From positions 1-28,408 of the forward strand of contig DMCN01000045.1 of the NCBI GenBank assembly GCA_003445795.1: DNA of 28,408 nucleotides, read 5' to 3'. Positions 14,826 to 22,895 of this stretch are shown piece by piece; position 1 is the first letter of the stretch, and each line of letters begins with the position of its first letter. The stretch is from Gallionellaceae bacterium (GTDB lineage Bacteria > Pseudomonadota > Gammaproteobacteria > Burkholderiales > Gallionellaceae). Below the pieces are notes generated by a model that saw nothing but the letters and a program-made list of their open reading frames with translations, was not told the origin of the DNA and searched no databases. The position numbers and the translations under genes are program-made.

Positions 14826-15788
14826 ATGAACAATATCGAAAGCATCAACAAACCGCTGATGTGGATCACCGTATTGCTGCTGGCCGCCATTGCGGCCGGA
14901 TGCGGCGGCGGCGGGCAGGACCCCATCTTGGGTAGCGGAGCCGGAACGGCTTCTGCGGGACCTGCCGGGGTCAATGCGAGCATGCTGGGATTGGCCGCCC
15001 CGTTCGGGATCGCCTCTACTGCGGGGATAACAAACACCGGTGCAACCACGATCAACGGCGATGTGGTGTTGGCAAATCCGACTCCCCTGTGCGGCGGTGC
15101 TGCAGTTCCAGGCGGGACCAATACGGCCGGTTTCGGTTTGTGTGCGGGCAATCCCCCCACACTGACCGGGACGGTCATCACCCCCACCTTTCCCGATGGA
15201 ACCACGGCGACAAATGTCAAAGCCGATATGAACACGGGCTATCTTGCGATCACACCGCCGGCAGGTCCGCCTGCAGCTGGTTCACTGGGCGGCGCTACTG
15301 ATCTTCCGGCGGGCACCACCCTGGGGGCAGCCACCGGCAGCGCGATGGTGCTTAACGACAACCTGTTTTTCCCGGGTGTCTATCAGTCGATCACCTCGAT
15401 CATGGTCACGGATGATCTCACGCTGGATGCGCAGGGCAACCCGGATGCGGTCTTCGTCTTCCAGTCATCGAGCACAGTCGGTACGGCAGATGGTGCCGCT
15501 CCGCCGGGAACGCCACGCACCCGCATTCTTCTGGTCAATGGCGCCAAAGCCTCCAACGTCTGGTGGCAGGCCGGCAGCTCGGCGACGCTGGGTCTGTATT
15601 CCGAATTCAACGGAAACATCATGGCTGCGGCCGACATCACGATGAACACCGGCGCAACCTCGTGCGGCAGATTGTTTGCGGGCGCATGGGTGGGTGGCAG
15701 CGGTGCATTCGTATTCGACTCCAACGTCGTATCCGTGCCGGGGCAGCCATTCGTTCCACCGGCAGGCTATTCGGCCACATGCCAGTAG
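14826..15788 (+). CDS. Ice-binding-like (DUF3494) lipoprotein 3
   Basis: The frame is open from 14700, but the ATG at 14826 with GAGGAG (14814-14819) yields a correct lipoprotein signal: KPLMW at 9-13 and lipobox AAGC with Cys26, followed by a Gly-rich linker. The 320-residue protein carries a DUF3494 domain that is more divergent than the other two: FGIASTAGITNTGATTINGDVVL, NVKADMNTGYLAI, TDLPAGTTLG, LTLDAQGNPDAVFVFQSSSTVGT, NVWWQAGSSATLGLYSEFNGNIMAAADITMNTGATSCGRLFAGA. It has extra Cys residues that may form disulphides. It is the first gene of a plus-strand series leading to OmpA, BON, sll1863-type and AI-2E genes. Confidence 0.9.
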   Translation: MNNIESINKPLMWITVLLLAAIAAGCGGGGQDPILGSGAGTASAGPAGVNASMLGLAAPFGIASTAGITNTGATTINGDVVLANPTPLCGGAAVPGGTNTAGFGLCAGNPPTLTGTVITPTFPDGTTATNVKADMNTGYLAITPPAGPPAAGSLGGATDLPAGTTLGAATGSAMVLNDNLFFPGVYQSITSIMVTDDLTLDAQGNPDAVFVFQSSSTVGTADGAAPPGTPRTRILLVNGAKASNVWWQAGSSATLGLYSEFNGNIMAAADITMNTGATSCGRLFAGAWVGGSGAFVFDSNVVSVPGQPFVPPAGYSATCQ

Positions 15789-15848
15789 CCGGGTTCGGCA
15801 CTTGCAGTGCAAGCAGAACAAATCGCATCAAATATTTTGGAGAACAAC

Positions 15849-17330
15849 ATGAAAAGAATATCTAAGACTGCAGGGACGCTCGGACTGATCGGGTGGGCTG
15901 TGATGAGCAGTCCGCTCGTCATGGCAGATGACGCATTCTGGTACGGCGGTCTGAACGTCGGCCAGTCGAAAGCGAAGATCGACGATGCCCGCATCACCAG
16001 CCAGTTGCTGAGTTCCAGCCTAGTGACGACCTCGATCACCGATGACAGCAGCAATCTCGCCTACAAACTGTTTGGCGGCTACCAGTACAACGAGCGCTTC
16101 GCGGTCGAGTTCGGTTACTTCGATCTGGGGCAATTCGGCTACACCGCGACCACCGTGCCTGACGGGACGCTGACCGGAAAGATCAAGGTCAAAGGTGTCA
16201 ATTTCGACCTGGTCGGTTTGTTGCCGTTCACCAAAAAATTCTCCGCCTTTGGCCGTATCGGTCTCCAGTATGCACAAGCCAAGGATCAATTCTCCAGCAC
16301 GGGGGCCGTTGCTGCACCGGCCAATCCCAGCCCCAGCAAAAGCGCTGCGAACTACAAGTTGGGCGCAGGTCTGCAATATGACCTCTCCGAATCCGTCGGT
16401 TTGCGGCTCGATGCGGAACGCTACAGGATCGACGATGCCATCGGCAACAAGGGCGACATCAATATGCTTTCGCTCGGCCTGATCTACCGCTTCGACGAAA
16501 AGAAACCGGCACCGGTTCGTCAAGCGGCCGCGCCTGCAGCAGCAGCACCTTTGCTGGTCGTTGTTCCGGTCAAGGTGAAGACGCAGAAGTACTGCACCAT
16601 CCTCGATATCCAGTTCGAGATCAAACAGGAAGCCATGGAGCGCGAAGAGAAAGAGAAGCTCGCGGTCATCGGGACATTCATGAACAAATATCCCAACACC
16701 ACGGCAGTGATCGAGGGGCACAGCGATAATGTCGGCACCAGCGAGTACAACCAGAAACTCTCCCAGCATCGCGCGGAGAGTGTGGTGAACTACCTGATCG
16801 ATGACTTGAAGATCGCGGCCAACCGGCTGACTGCTGTGGGTTACGGTGAGACTCGTCCCATCGCCGACAACAGTACGCGGGAAGGCCAACAGGCCAACCG
16901 CCGTATCGCGGCAGTTGTCGCCTGCGCGACGGATATCGCGGGTCTCAAGGTGAACCCCGCCCGGTTGACACTGGCGATGGAAATGGAATTCGATCCGTAT
17001 AAATATGCGGTTGATCCGCAGTACTACGACGGACTCGCCGAAGTGGCGAAATTTATGAGAGCGAATCCCGCTGTCAGTGCGACGGTCGAGGGTCATGCAG
17101 GTGCCCGTGTCGGCAAGACGAACATATCTGCCGCCGATGCCATGGAAGTCTCGCAGAAGCGTGCCCAGGCGGTGGTCGATCATCTGGTCGGCAAGGAAGG
17201 TATCGCCCGTTCGCGGCTTTCCACCTCGGCGTTCGGCAAGACGCGCCGTGTCTCCTACGGCACCTCGCTGGAAGGCCAGCAGGAGAATCGCCGCGTCAAC
17301 ATCATCTTCAACTACGCTACGAAAAAGTAA
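15849..17330 (+). CDS. OmpA-type outer-membrane protein with barrel and two tandem OmpA C-terminal domains
   Basis: The ATG at 15849 follows TTGGAG; upstream codons from 15807 do not belong. A signal peptide (cleavage after VMA, residue 26) precedes an eight-strand barrel (WYGGLNVGQSK to LSLGLIYRF, about 30-215), an Ala/Pro linker (about 219-240), and two OmpA domains. Domain one (about 250-358) has Asp293 in EGHSDNVG, Arg308 in LSQHRAESV and NRRI, the usual peptidoglycan-binding set. Domain two (about 372-488) has EGHAGARVG, so the Asp is replaced by Gly418, while Arg438 and NRRV remain. Domain two therefore may not bind diaminopimelate in the usual way. The 493-residue length is well above ordinary OmpA. 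Likely in one transcript with the DUF3494 gene 60 bases upstream. Confidence 0.92.
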   Translation: MKRISKTAGTLGLIGWAVMSSPLVMADDAFWYGGLNVGQSKAKIDDARITSQLLSSSLVTTSITDDSSNLAYKLFGGYQYNERFAVEFGYFDLGQFGYTATTVPDGTLTGKIKVKGVNFDLVGLLPFTKKFSAFGRIGLQYAQAKDQFSSTGAVAAPANPSPSKSAANYKLGAGLQYDLSESVGLRLDAERYRIDDAIGNKGDINMLSLGLIYRFDEKKPAPVRQAAAPAAAAPLLVVVPVKVKTQKYCTILDIQFEIKQEAMEREEKEKLAVIGTFMNKYPNTTAVIEGHSDNVGTSEYNQKLSQHRAESVVNYLIDDLKIAANRLTAVGYGETRPIADNSTREGQQANRRIAAVVACATDIAGLKVNPARLTLAMEMEFDPYKYAVDPQYYDGLAEVAKFMRANPAVSATVEGHAGARVGKTNISAADAMEVSQKRAQAVVDHLVGKEGIARSRLSTSAFGKTRRVSYGTSLEGQQENRRVNIIFNYATKK

Positions 17331-17340
17331 GTCCGGCGGT

Positions 17341-17358
17341 CTGCGGAAACTTCCGCAG
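17341..17358 (+). terminator. Hairpin after the double-OmpA gene
   Basis: CTGCGGA (17341-17347) and TCCGCAG (17352-17358) form a 7-bp perfect stem with an AACT loop 10 bases after the stop. Only a short T-rich stretch (GTTGTTTG) follows, so it may reduce rather than end transcription into the BON gene. Confidence 0.5.
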
Positions 17359-17412
17359 CCGTTGTTTGAGTCATCTCCATCTGCATGCAGACATCATTGA
17401 TAAGGAACCACT

Positions 17413-17838
17413 ATGAACAAGTCACAAAATCTCAAGTTGCTCGCTGTCGCGGTATTGCTGGCAGGTCTGGCTGCATGCGACAAGGAAACGCCGGGACCGG
17501 CGGAATCGGCGGGCAAGAACATCGACCGCAGCATGGATCAGGCCGGTGACAAGATCGAAGCAGCGGCGGACAAGGTCGGTGACAAGATGAGCGAGCAAAG
17601 CGCGAAGGCCGGTGTGGCCATCGCCGACACCGAGATCACCGCCAAGATCAAGGCGGCCTTCTTTGCCGAGTCCGGCCTCAAGACGATGCGTATCAGCGTG
17701 GATACCGTAAAAGGTGTGGTGACACTGACCGGCTCGGTCGACAAGCAGTCGCAAAGCGATATGGCCAAAGCGATGGCGGGTGCGGTTGAAGGTGTGAGCA
17801 GGGTCGACAACCGTCTTGTGGCCACATCGAAGAAATAA
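17413..17838 (+). CDS. BON-domain lipoprotein with helical linker
   Basis: The 141-residue protein has a lipobox LAAC (Cys22), a charged helical linker (about 33-68: DRSMDQAGDKIEAAADKVGDKM), and one BON domain (about 70-138: IADTEITAKIKAAFFAESGLKTMRISVDTVKGVVTLTGSV, then VEGVSRVDNRLV). The residue after the lipid Cys is Asp, which in E. coli favours retention in the inner membrane, unlike the other lipoproteins here. The ribosome binding site is AAGGAA. A hyperosmotic or general stress role is the usual family inference. Confidence 0.9.
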   Translation: MNKSQNLKLLAVAVLLAGLAACDKETPGPAESAGKNIDRSMDQAGDKIEAAADKVGDKMSEQSAKAGVAIADTEITAKIKAAFFAESGLKTMRISVDTVKGVVTLTGSVDKQSQSDMAKAMAGAVEGVSRVDNRLVATSKK

Positions 17839-17870
17839 ACAGCAGCACCGTCTATTCCAAGGAGCAAGTC

Positions 17871-18158
17871 ATGAACATTCAAACCGCATACAAGCAAAAA
17901 CGCGAAGCGCAGCTGAACGAGTGGAGTGCCCAACTCAACCTGATGGAAGCCAAGCTGGAGAATGTGGGGGCCGACATGAGAGTCAAACGCGCCGAACAGA
18001 TCCAGGCCTTGCGCAACCAACAGCGGGGCGCATCTGAAAAGATGCAGGAGTTGGGAAAAGCCAGCGGCGAGGCTTGGGAGGAGGTCAAGTCGACGGCCGA
18101 CAAGATATGGGATGACCTGAAGTCCGGTATGGCCGAGGCACACTCCAAATTCAAGTGA
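17871..18158 (+). CDS. sll1863-type coiled-coil stress protein, 95 aa
   Basis: The protein is entirely helical with heptad-like spacing: AYKQKREAQLNEWSAQLNLMEAKL, ADMRVKRAEQIQALRNQQRGASEKMQEL, then GEAWEEVKSTADKIWDDLKSGMAEA and the end HSKFK. The paired Trp in AWEEVK and IWDDLK and the C-terminal SKFK are typical of the sll1863 stress-response family. There is no signal peptide. The ribosome binding site is AAGGAG, 32 bases after the BON gene, so the two are likely cotranscribed. Molecular role unknown. Confidence 0.82.
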   Translation: MNIQTAYKQKREAQLNEWSAQLNLMEAKLENVGADMRVKRAEQIQALRNQQRGASEKMQELGKASGEAWEEVKSTADKIWDDLKSGMAEAHSKFK

Positions 18159-18215
18159 GTTGTATGCGGCTGAACCGTTCCAATAACGTGTTCTCTTTTT
18201 TTCGGGCACGATACC

Positions 18216-19265
18216 GTGATAAGACGTTCCGTTGATTTTGTCCGGCTTGCAGCCATGCTGCTGCTGGCGGCAGGCTGCTTCATCGTGTTCAAGCCGTTTC
18301 TGACTGCGACGCTGCTGGCCGCTGTCGTGTGCATCTCGACCTGGCCGCTCTACCTGTGGCTGTTGCAGAAACTGAAGGGCAGACGAAACATCGCCGCGCT
18401 GGCGATGACGCTGTCCCTGGCTTTGTTGGTGATCCTGCCGCTGGCACTGGTGGCCTGGAATCTGGCCGACAATATCTCCGCGCTCTACCTCGAGATCAGG
18501 CAGATCATGGCCAACGGACCAACGGAACCGCCTGCCTGGCTCAAGCAGACGCCGGTGATCGGAGAATCGGTCGCCGGCTACTGGCATCGGCTCGCCACCA
18601 GCCCGGATGAAGTGGCTGCGCTGGAGAACCGTTTGCTGGTGCCGGCCAGAAACTATCTGCTGGCCGGCGGGATATTGCTGGGGCAGGGGGTGATGGAAAT
18701 GAGCCTTGCTGCATTCGTCTGTTTCTTCCTGTTTCGCGAAGGCACGGAATTGCTGGCTTTCCTCGACCGGGCTATCGCCCGGATGGTCGGCAGCCACGCG
18801 GAAAACGTCCTCGCCATCATCAACAACACGGTGCGCGGCGTCATGTACGGACTGCTGGGGACGGCGCTGGCGCAGGGCATCGTCGCGACGATCGGGTTCA
18901 GCATCGCCGGCGTACCGGCAGCGCTGGCACTCGGCGTGGCCGTCGCGCTGCTTTCACTGGTGCCCGTCGGGCCGCCGCTGGTCTGGGGCGGCGCAGCCAT
19001 CTGGCTGTTCTATCAGGGGACGGTCGGTTGGGGGATATTCATGTTGTTGTGGGGATTCTTCCTGATCAGCACCGTGGATGACATCGTGAAACCTCTGCTG
19101 ATCAGCCACAGTAGCAAGCTGCCCTTTGTACTGATCGTGTTCGGCGTGCTGGGCGGCGTACTCGCCTTCGGTTTTGTCGGCATCTTCATCGGCCCCACGC
19201 TGCTGGCGGTCGCCTTTGGCCTCATCAAGGAATGGGTCGCGCGCGATAGCCTGGCGCCAAAATAG
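18216..19265 (+). CDS. AI-2E family transporter (YdiK/PerM-like) 2
   Basis: The start is a GTG at 18216 with only a weak ribosome binding site, so the exact start is uncertain. The 349-residue protein has paired N-terminal helices (LAAMLLLAAGCFIVFKPFLTATLLAAVVCISTW; IAALAMTLSLALLVILPLALVAW), a loop region, and the conserved C-terminal core (YGLLGTALAQGIVATIGFSIAG, LLSLVPVGPPLVWGGAAIW, STVDDIVKPLLISHSSKLPFVLIVFGVLGGVLAFGFVGIFIGPTLLAV). It is closer to the YdiK type than the copy at 11590-12801, which has a long insert. Substrate unknown. Confidence 0.9.
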   Translation: MIRRSVDFVRLAAMLLLAAGCFIVFKPFLTATLLAAVVCISTWPLYLWLLQKLKGRRNIAALAMTLSLALLVILPLALVAWNLADNISALYLEIRQIMANGPTEPPAWLKQTPVIGESVAGYWHRLATSPDEVAALENRLLVPARNYLLAGGILLGQGVMEMSLAAFVCFFLFREGTELLAFLDRAIARMVGSHAENVLAIINNTVRGVMYGLLGTALAQGIVATIGFSIAGVPAALALGVAVALLSLVPVGPPLVWGGAAIWLFYQGTVGWGIFMLLWGFFLISTVDDIVKPLLISHSSKLPFVLIVFGVLGGVLAFGFVGIFIGPTLLAVAFGLIKEWVARDSLAPK

Positions 19266-19282
19266 ACGGGCGGCCCCCGCTA

Positions 19283-19325
19283 TGTTCGTTACAGCACTGA
19301 ATCCGAGCTGAACGCTGCGTATGGT
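19283..19325 (+). promoter_or_regulatory. Degenerate copy of the conserved promoter-like element, upstream of the LapA-like gene
   Basis: TGTTCG (19283-19288), 5 bases, GCACTG (19294-19299), 20 bases, TATGGT (19320-19325). Block sequences differ from elements A-C but the spacing is exactly the same. It lies 62 bases before the ATG at 19388. Confidence 0.35.
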
Positions 19326-19387
19326 GTGGATTCGTCGGCAAGGTTAGCGGCGTCATTCGAAGCTGTATGCCGGCAGGGGGTTGCAAG

Positions 19388-19621
19388 ATGAATTTCAAAC
19401 TGGTGCTGTTGCTGATCCTCTCGACCCTGGCGGTGTTCTTCGTCGCGCAGAATGCGGCGGCGGTCGAGATCAACTTCCTGTTCTGGAGCGCTTCGATATC
19501 GAGCGCGCTGCTGATCTTTTTCACGCTGCTGCTGGGATTGCTCGTCGGCTGGTATCTGAACGAATACCTGCGCTACCGGAAATACAAGGGCAGGGCGGTT
19601 TACTCACGCTCTGAATTCTGA
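19388..19621 (+). CDS. LapA-domain inner-membrane protein, 77 aa
   Basis: The ATG at 19388 follows AGGGGG. Two hydrophobic helices (LVLLLILSTLAVFFVAQNAAAVEINFLFWSASIS and ALLIFFTLLLGLLVGWYLNEYLRY) with the motif AQNAAAVEINFLFW in between match the LapA domain, DUF1049, of lipopolysaccharide-assembly protein A. The C-terminal part is short and basic (RKYKGRAVYSRSEF), without the longer coiled coil of E. coli LapA. In E. coli, LapA/LapB regulate LPS synthesis through LpxC; whether this stand-alone copy does so is unknown, as no lapB is adjacent. Confidence 0.85.
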   Translation: MNFKLVLLLILSTLAVFFVAQNAAAVEINFLFWSASISSALLIFFTLLLGLLVGWYLNEYLRYRKYKGRAVYSRSEF

Positions 19622-19633
19622 AGCGACATCACC

Positions 19634-20992
19634 ATGTCAGTCGCTACGCACCACTTCATCACGATTTCACTACTTGCCGGGCTGCTCTGCTGCACGCTGA
19701 CGAACGCGGCTGCTGAAGATGACTTCAGCACGCTGAGCAAACGTCTGCAAAGCGAAAAAGCAAAGTTCGCCCAGCGCCAGCAGGCATTGCTCGCGGACCG
19801 ATACGATCTCGCCGACAGGCCGTCTGCAACGGCACGCATGTCGCGCGGCAAGCCGCAGCAGGATGGTGTGCGCGTCAGACTGCCGAAAGGCATGAGCTGG
19901 CAAATTCTCGCCGGCTTGTCGCCGCAACAGATCAAGGACAAACGATCCTGGCCCGGCGGATTCCTGCCTTTACCGCATCCGCACCACGAAGCGGGCGGCA
20001 TGGTGTTTCCGAAATTCCTCATCGAAGAAGTCAGCAAGCAGACCGAGCGCGATCTGACCCGCTTCGATCTCGACTTCGATCTGCCGGATCATTTCCTGCC
20101 CGAGTTCCCGGCAGCGATCTATCTGACCACCCGGCCGGACCTGGGCGATGTGTCGCAGGGCAAAGCGGTGACGCTGGCCAACTTCAATGAATTGTTCAGG
20201 GACATCCTCAATCCCAAGCAGCTCGAGGGATTGCGTTTGCTGCTCACGCCATTCCCGCAACAGCAGTTCAACGCCACCGACGACAGACGCAGCCTGAAAG
20301 CATCGCAGGGCGTGGCCTGTTTCGACTGTCACGCCAACGGGCACAGCGTGGGCGCCACCCACACGGTGGGCGACATCCGCCCGAACGAGCACCGCCACCG
20401 CATCGACACGCCCACGCTGCGCGGCCTGAACATCCAGCGCCTGTTCGGATCGCAGCGCGCCATGAAGACCGTGGAGGACTTCACCGAGTTCGAACAGCGC
20501 GGCGCCTATTTCGACGGCATCCCGGCGGATGCGACGCGCAAAGGCACCAACATCCTGGAGCGCGGCAGCCAAGTGCATTTCATGGCGGAGTTTCAGGCAC
20601 TGCTCGATCTGCCGCCCGCGCCCAAACTCGACATCTTCGGCAAGCTCGATCCCGACAAAGCCAGCGCAAGCGAGTTGCGTGGCGAGGCGATATTCTTCGG
20701 CAAGGGGCGCTGCGCGGCCTGCCACATGCCGCCGTATTACACCGACAACAGCATGCACGACCTGAAGGTGGAGCGCTTTTTCAAGGAAGTCACAGTCAAC
20801 GGCCGCACCGCCTCGGCCGACGGCCCGATCAAGACCTTCCCGCTGCGCGGCATCAAGGATTCGCCGCCGTATCTGCACGACGGCCGTTTGCTGACGCTGG
20901 CGGATACGGTGGAGTTCTTCAACCTGGTCTTGCAATTGAAGCTGCGTGAGCAGGAGAAGAAGGATCTGGCGGACTTCATGCGCGCGCTGTAG
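19634..20992 (+). CDS. Periplasmic diheme cytochrome c (MauG/CCP-like)
   Basis: The 452-residue protein starts with a signal peptide (cleavage near residue 27, TNAAA-EDD). Two CxxCH haem-binding motifs are present: CFDCH at 229-233 and CAACH at 360-364. Supporting blocks are HRIDTPTLRGLNIQRLFG, FHM-type VHFMAEFQ, LRGEAIFFGKGRCAACHMPPYYT, and KTFPLRGIKDSPPYLHDGRLLTLADTVEFFN. The last is the C-terminal signature of di-haem cytochrome c peroxidase/MauG relatives. The N-terminal 200 residues have no motif I recognise. It starts 12 bases after the LapA-like gene and is followed 8 bases later by the PqiA-like gene. Peroxidase versus other electron-transfer role cannot be decided here. Confidence 0.88.
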   Translation: MSVATHHFITISLLAGLLCCTLTNAAAEDDFSTLSKRLQSEKAKFAQRQQALLADRYDLADRPSATARMSRGKPQQDGVRVRLPKGMSWQILAGLSPQQIKDKRSWPGGFLPLPHPHHEAGGMVFPKFLIEEVSKQTERDLTRFDLDFDLPDHFLPEFPAAIYLTTRPDLGDVSQGKAVTLANFNELFRDILNPKQLEGLRLLLTPFPQQQFNATDDRRSLKASQGVACFDCHANGHSVGATHTVGDIRPNEHRHRIDTPTLRGLNIQRLFGSQRAMKTVEDFTEFEQRGAYFDGIPADATRKGTNILERGSQVHFMAEFQALLDLPPAPKLDIFGKLDPDKASASELRGEAIFFGKGRCAACHMPPYYTDNSMHDLKVERFFKEVTVNGRTASADGPIKTFPLRGIKDSPPYLHDGRLLTLADTVEFFNLVLQLKLREQEKKDLADFMRAL

Positions 20993-21000
20993 ACCGGGTC

Positions 21001-22335
21001 ATGAAACATCTCACACTCCTGTTCTCCGTACTCGCCGTACTCGTTTCGGTGCTGCTGTGCCAACAGATCGTTTCCAATTCGGTTGCCAACCAGCAGAACA
21101 AGAACGATCTGGCCGAACTCAACCATGTCCGATACGGGCTGCTCAGCATCGACGAGTGGAAGCGGCAAGTCACGCTCATCCTGGCCGAAGAGATCAACAA
21201 GCTGTACCTGTCGAGTGCGGACAAGAAGGTGCTGCGCAAACATCTCAAGGTGCTGCTCAACACCCTGATCGACAAAGTCGACAAGAAGATCAGGGAAGAG
21301 AACGCGGACACCGCGAGCGGGCGTTTCACACAGACTTTCATCGACATGTTCGTTAATCTCGACACGATCAAGAAAGGCATCCCGGAATATGCGGATGCAG
21401 TCATCGCCGAGATGAACAAAGCGAAAACCAGACGGCAGGTGAAAGCGGCACTGAACAAGCAACTGGAACAGTATTCACAGTTGACCTTCGATCTGCGCGA
21501 CACGCCGCAACTGGCCAGGATACTGCTGCGGACGGATTCCGCCGATATCGAAACCGCGCGGAACAAACTCGCGGAAGAGATCGCCCGCAGACAGAACGTG
21601 CTTGAGAAGGAGGTAGCAGCCCTGGTCCTGTTGGCGGTGGGCGTGTTTTCCCTGGCGGGTTTCAGCAAGCAGGGGCTGCCCGCGATCCACTATGTGACGC
21701 TGGTGCTGATCCTCATCGGCCTGCTGTTCGCCGGCGTGACCACGCCCGCCATCGACATGGAAGCCAAGATATCGCAGATGAGTTTCATGCTGCTGGGGCA
21801 CCCCGTTCATTTCGAGAACCAGGTGCTGTACTTCCAGAGCAAAAGCATACTGGATGTGTTCAGGATACTGATCGCGCACCATGACATACAGATGAAACTG
21901 GTCGGCGTCCTGCTGATCACCTTCAGCATCATCTTCCCGCTGCTCAAGATCGCCTCGACGCTGGGCTTCTATCTGGATTACCGCCATGCCAGAAGAAATC
22001 CGCTGGTCAGGTTCTTCGTGCTCTATTCCGGCAAGTGGTCGATGGCCGATGTCATGGTGGTGGCCATCTTCATGGCCTATATCGGCTTCGACGGCATCAT
22101 CGCCACCCAGCTTGGCCTGCTGAACTCGGAGAGCGAGGAGATGGTCCTGCTGACGACGAATGGCACCTCGCTGCAGCCGGGTTACTTCCTGTTCCTGAGC
22201 TATACCCTGCTGGCGCTATTTTTGTCGGAACTGCTGACCAGAAAACACCATGCCGAAGAACGCAGAAACCCCTGTGCCGATTCCGGCCCACTCTGCGAAA
22301 TTCATCCATCGTTTATTACAAGGAGAGCAACATGA
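21001..22335 (+). CDS. PqiA-domain inner-membrane protein with long N-terminal periplasmic region
   Basis: The 444-residue protein has an N-terminal membrane helix (about 4-24), then a long soluble helical region (about 30-205), then four to five membrane helices. The C-terminal half carries the PqiA signature: AGVTTPAIDMEAKISQMSF, KLVGVLLITFSIIFPLLKI, SGKWSMADVMVVAIFMAYIGFDG. PqiA proteins work with MCE-domain partners in envelope lipid transport and respond to paraquat in enterobacteria; no MCE gene is in this window. Its stop overlaps the start of the next gene by ATGA, and it follows the cytochrome gene by 8 bases. The large soluble insert before the PqiA core is unusual. Confidence 0.82.
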   Translation: MKHLTLLFSVLAVLVSVLLCQQIVSNSVANQQNKNDLAELNHVRYGLLSIDEWKRQVTLILAEEINKLYLSSADKKVLRKHLKVLLNTLIDKVDKKIREENADTASGRFTQTFIDMFVNLDTIKKGIPEYADAVIAEMNKAKTRRQVKAALNKQLEQYSQLTFDLRDTPQLARILLRTDSADIETARNKLAEEIARRQNVLEKEVAALVLLAVGVFSLAGFSKQGLPAIHYVTLVLILIGLLFAGVTTPAIDMEAKISQMSFMLLGHPVHFENQVLYFQSKSILDVFRILIAHHDIQMKLVGVLLITFSIIFPLLKIASTLGFYLDYRHARRNPLVRFFVLYSGKWSMADVMVVAIFMAYIGFDGIIATQLGLLNSESEEMVLLTTNGTSLQPGYFLFLSYTLLALFLSELLTRKHHAEERRNPCADSGPLCEIHPSFITRRAT

Positions 22336-22883
22336 GTCAATACCAGATCGCCGTCGTCGTCGGAAGTCTGCGCCAGGCCTCGCTCAATCGCAGATTGGCC
22401 AACGCCATCGTCAATATGGCGCCCTCGTACTTTTCATTCAACCAGGTGCAGATCGGCGACTTGCCGCTCTACAACCAGGACGACGATGCCGACCAGGCCG
22501 AGTCCGTCAAAAGATTGAAGAACGAGATCAGGAGTGCACAGGGCGTGCTGTTCATCACGCCGGAATACAGCCGCTCCATCCCCGGCGTGCTCAAGAATGC
22601 GATAGATCACGCCTCGCGTCCGCGTGGCCAGAGCGCGTGGGAGGGCAAGCCAGCCGGTGTGCTGGGCGTCTCGCCCGGTGCCAGCGGCACGGCCATGGCA
22701 CAACAGCATCTGCGCAACATCCTCGCCACACTGGACATGCCCACGCTCGGCCAACCCGAAGCCTTCATCCAGGCCAAGGACGGTTTGTTCGACGAGGCGG
22801 GCAACATCGGCGTGGACAGCAAGAAGTTCCTGCAAGACTGGATGGATCGCTATGTCGCCTGGGTGAAGGCGCACAGCGCATGA
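22332..22883 (+). CDS. NADPH-dependent FMN reductase (flavodoxin-fold quinone/azo-type reductase)
   Basis: The 183-residue protein has the flavin-phosphate loop GSLRQASLNRRLA near residues 11-23, the conserved TPEYSRSIPGVLKNAIDHASRP, and the GVLGVSPGASGTAMAQQHLRNIL segment of the NADPH-dependent FMN reductase family. The ribosome binding site is AGGAG and the ATG overlaps the stop of the PqiA-like gene by four bases. Likely a cytoplasmic flavin or quinone reductase; context with PqiA and a MauG/CCP-like cytochrome suggests oxidative or redox stress. Confidence 0.92.
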   Translation: MSQYQIAVVVGSLRQASLNRRLANAIVNMAPSYFSFNQVQIGDLPLYNQDDDADQAESVKRLKNEIRSAQGVLFITPEYSRSIPGVLKNAIDHASRPRGQSAWEGKPAGVLGVSPGASGTAMAQQHLRNILATLDMPTLGQPEAFIQAKDGLFDEAGNIGVDSKKFLQDWMDRYVAWVKAHSA

Positions 22884-22895
22884 AGCCGCGCGGAC

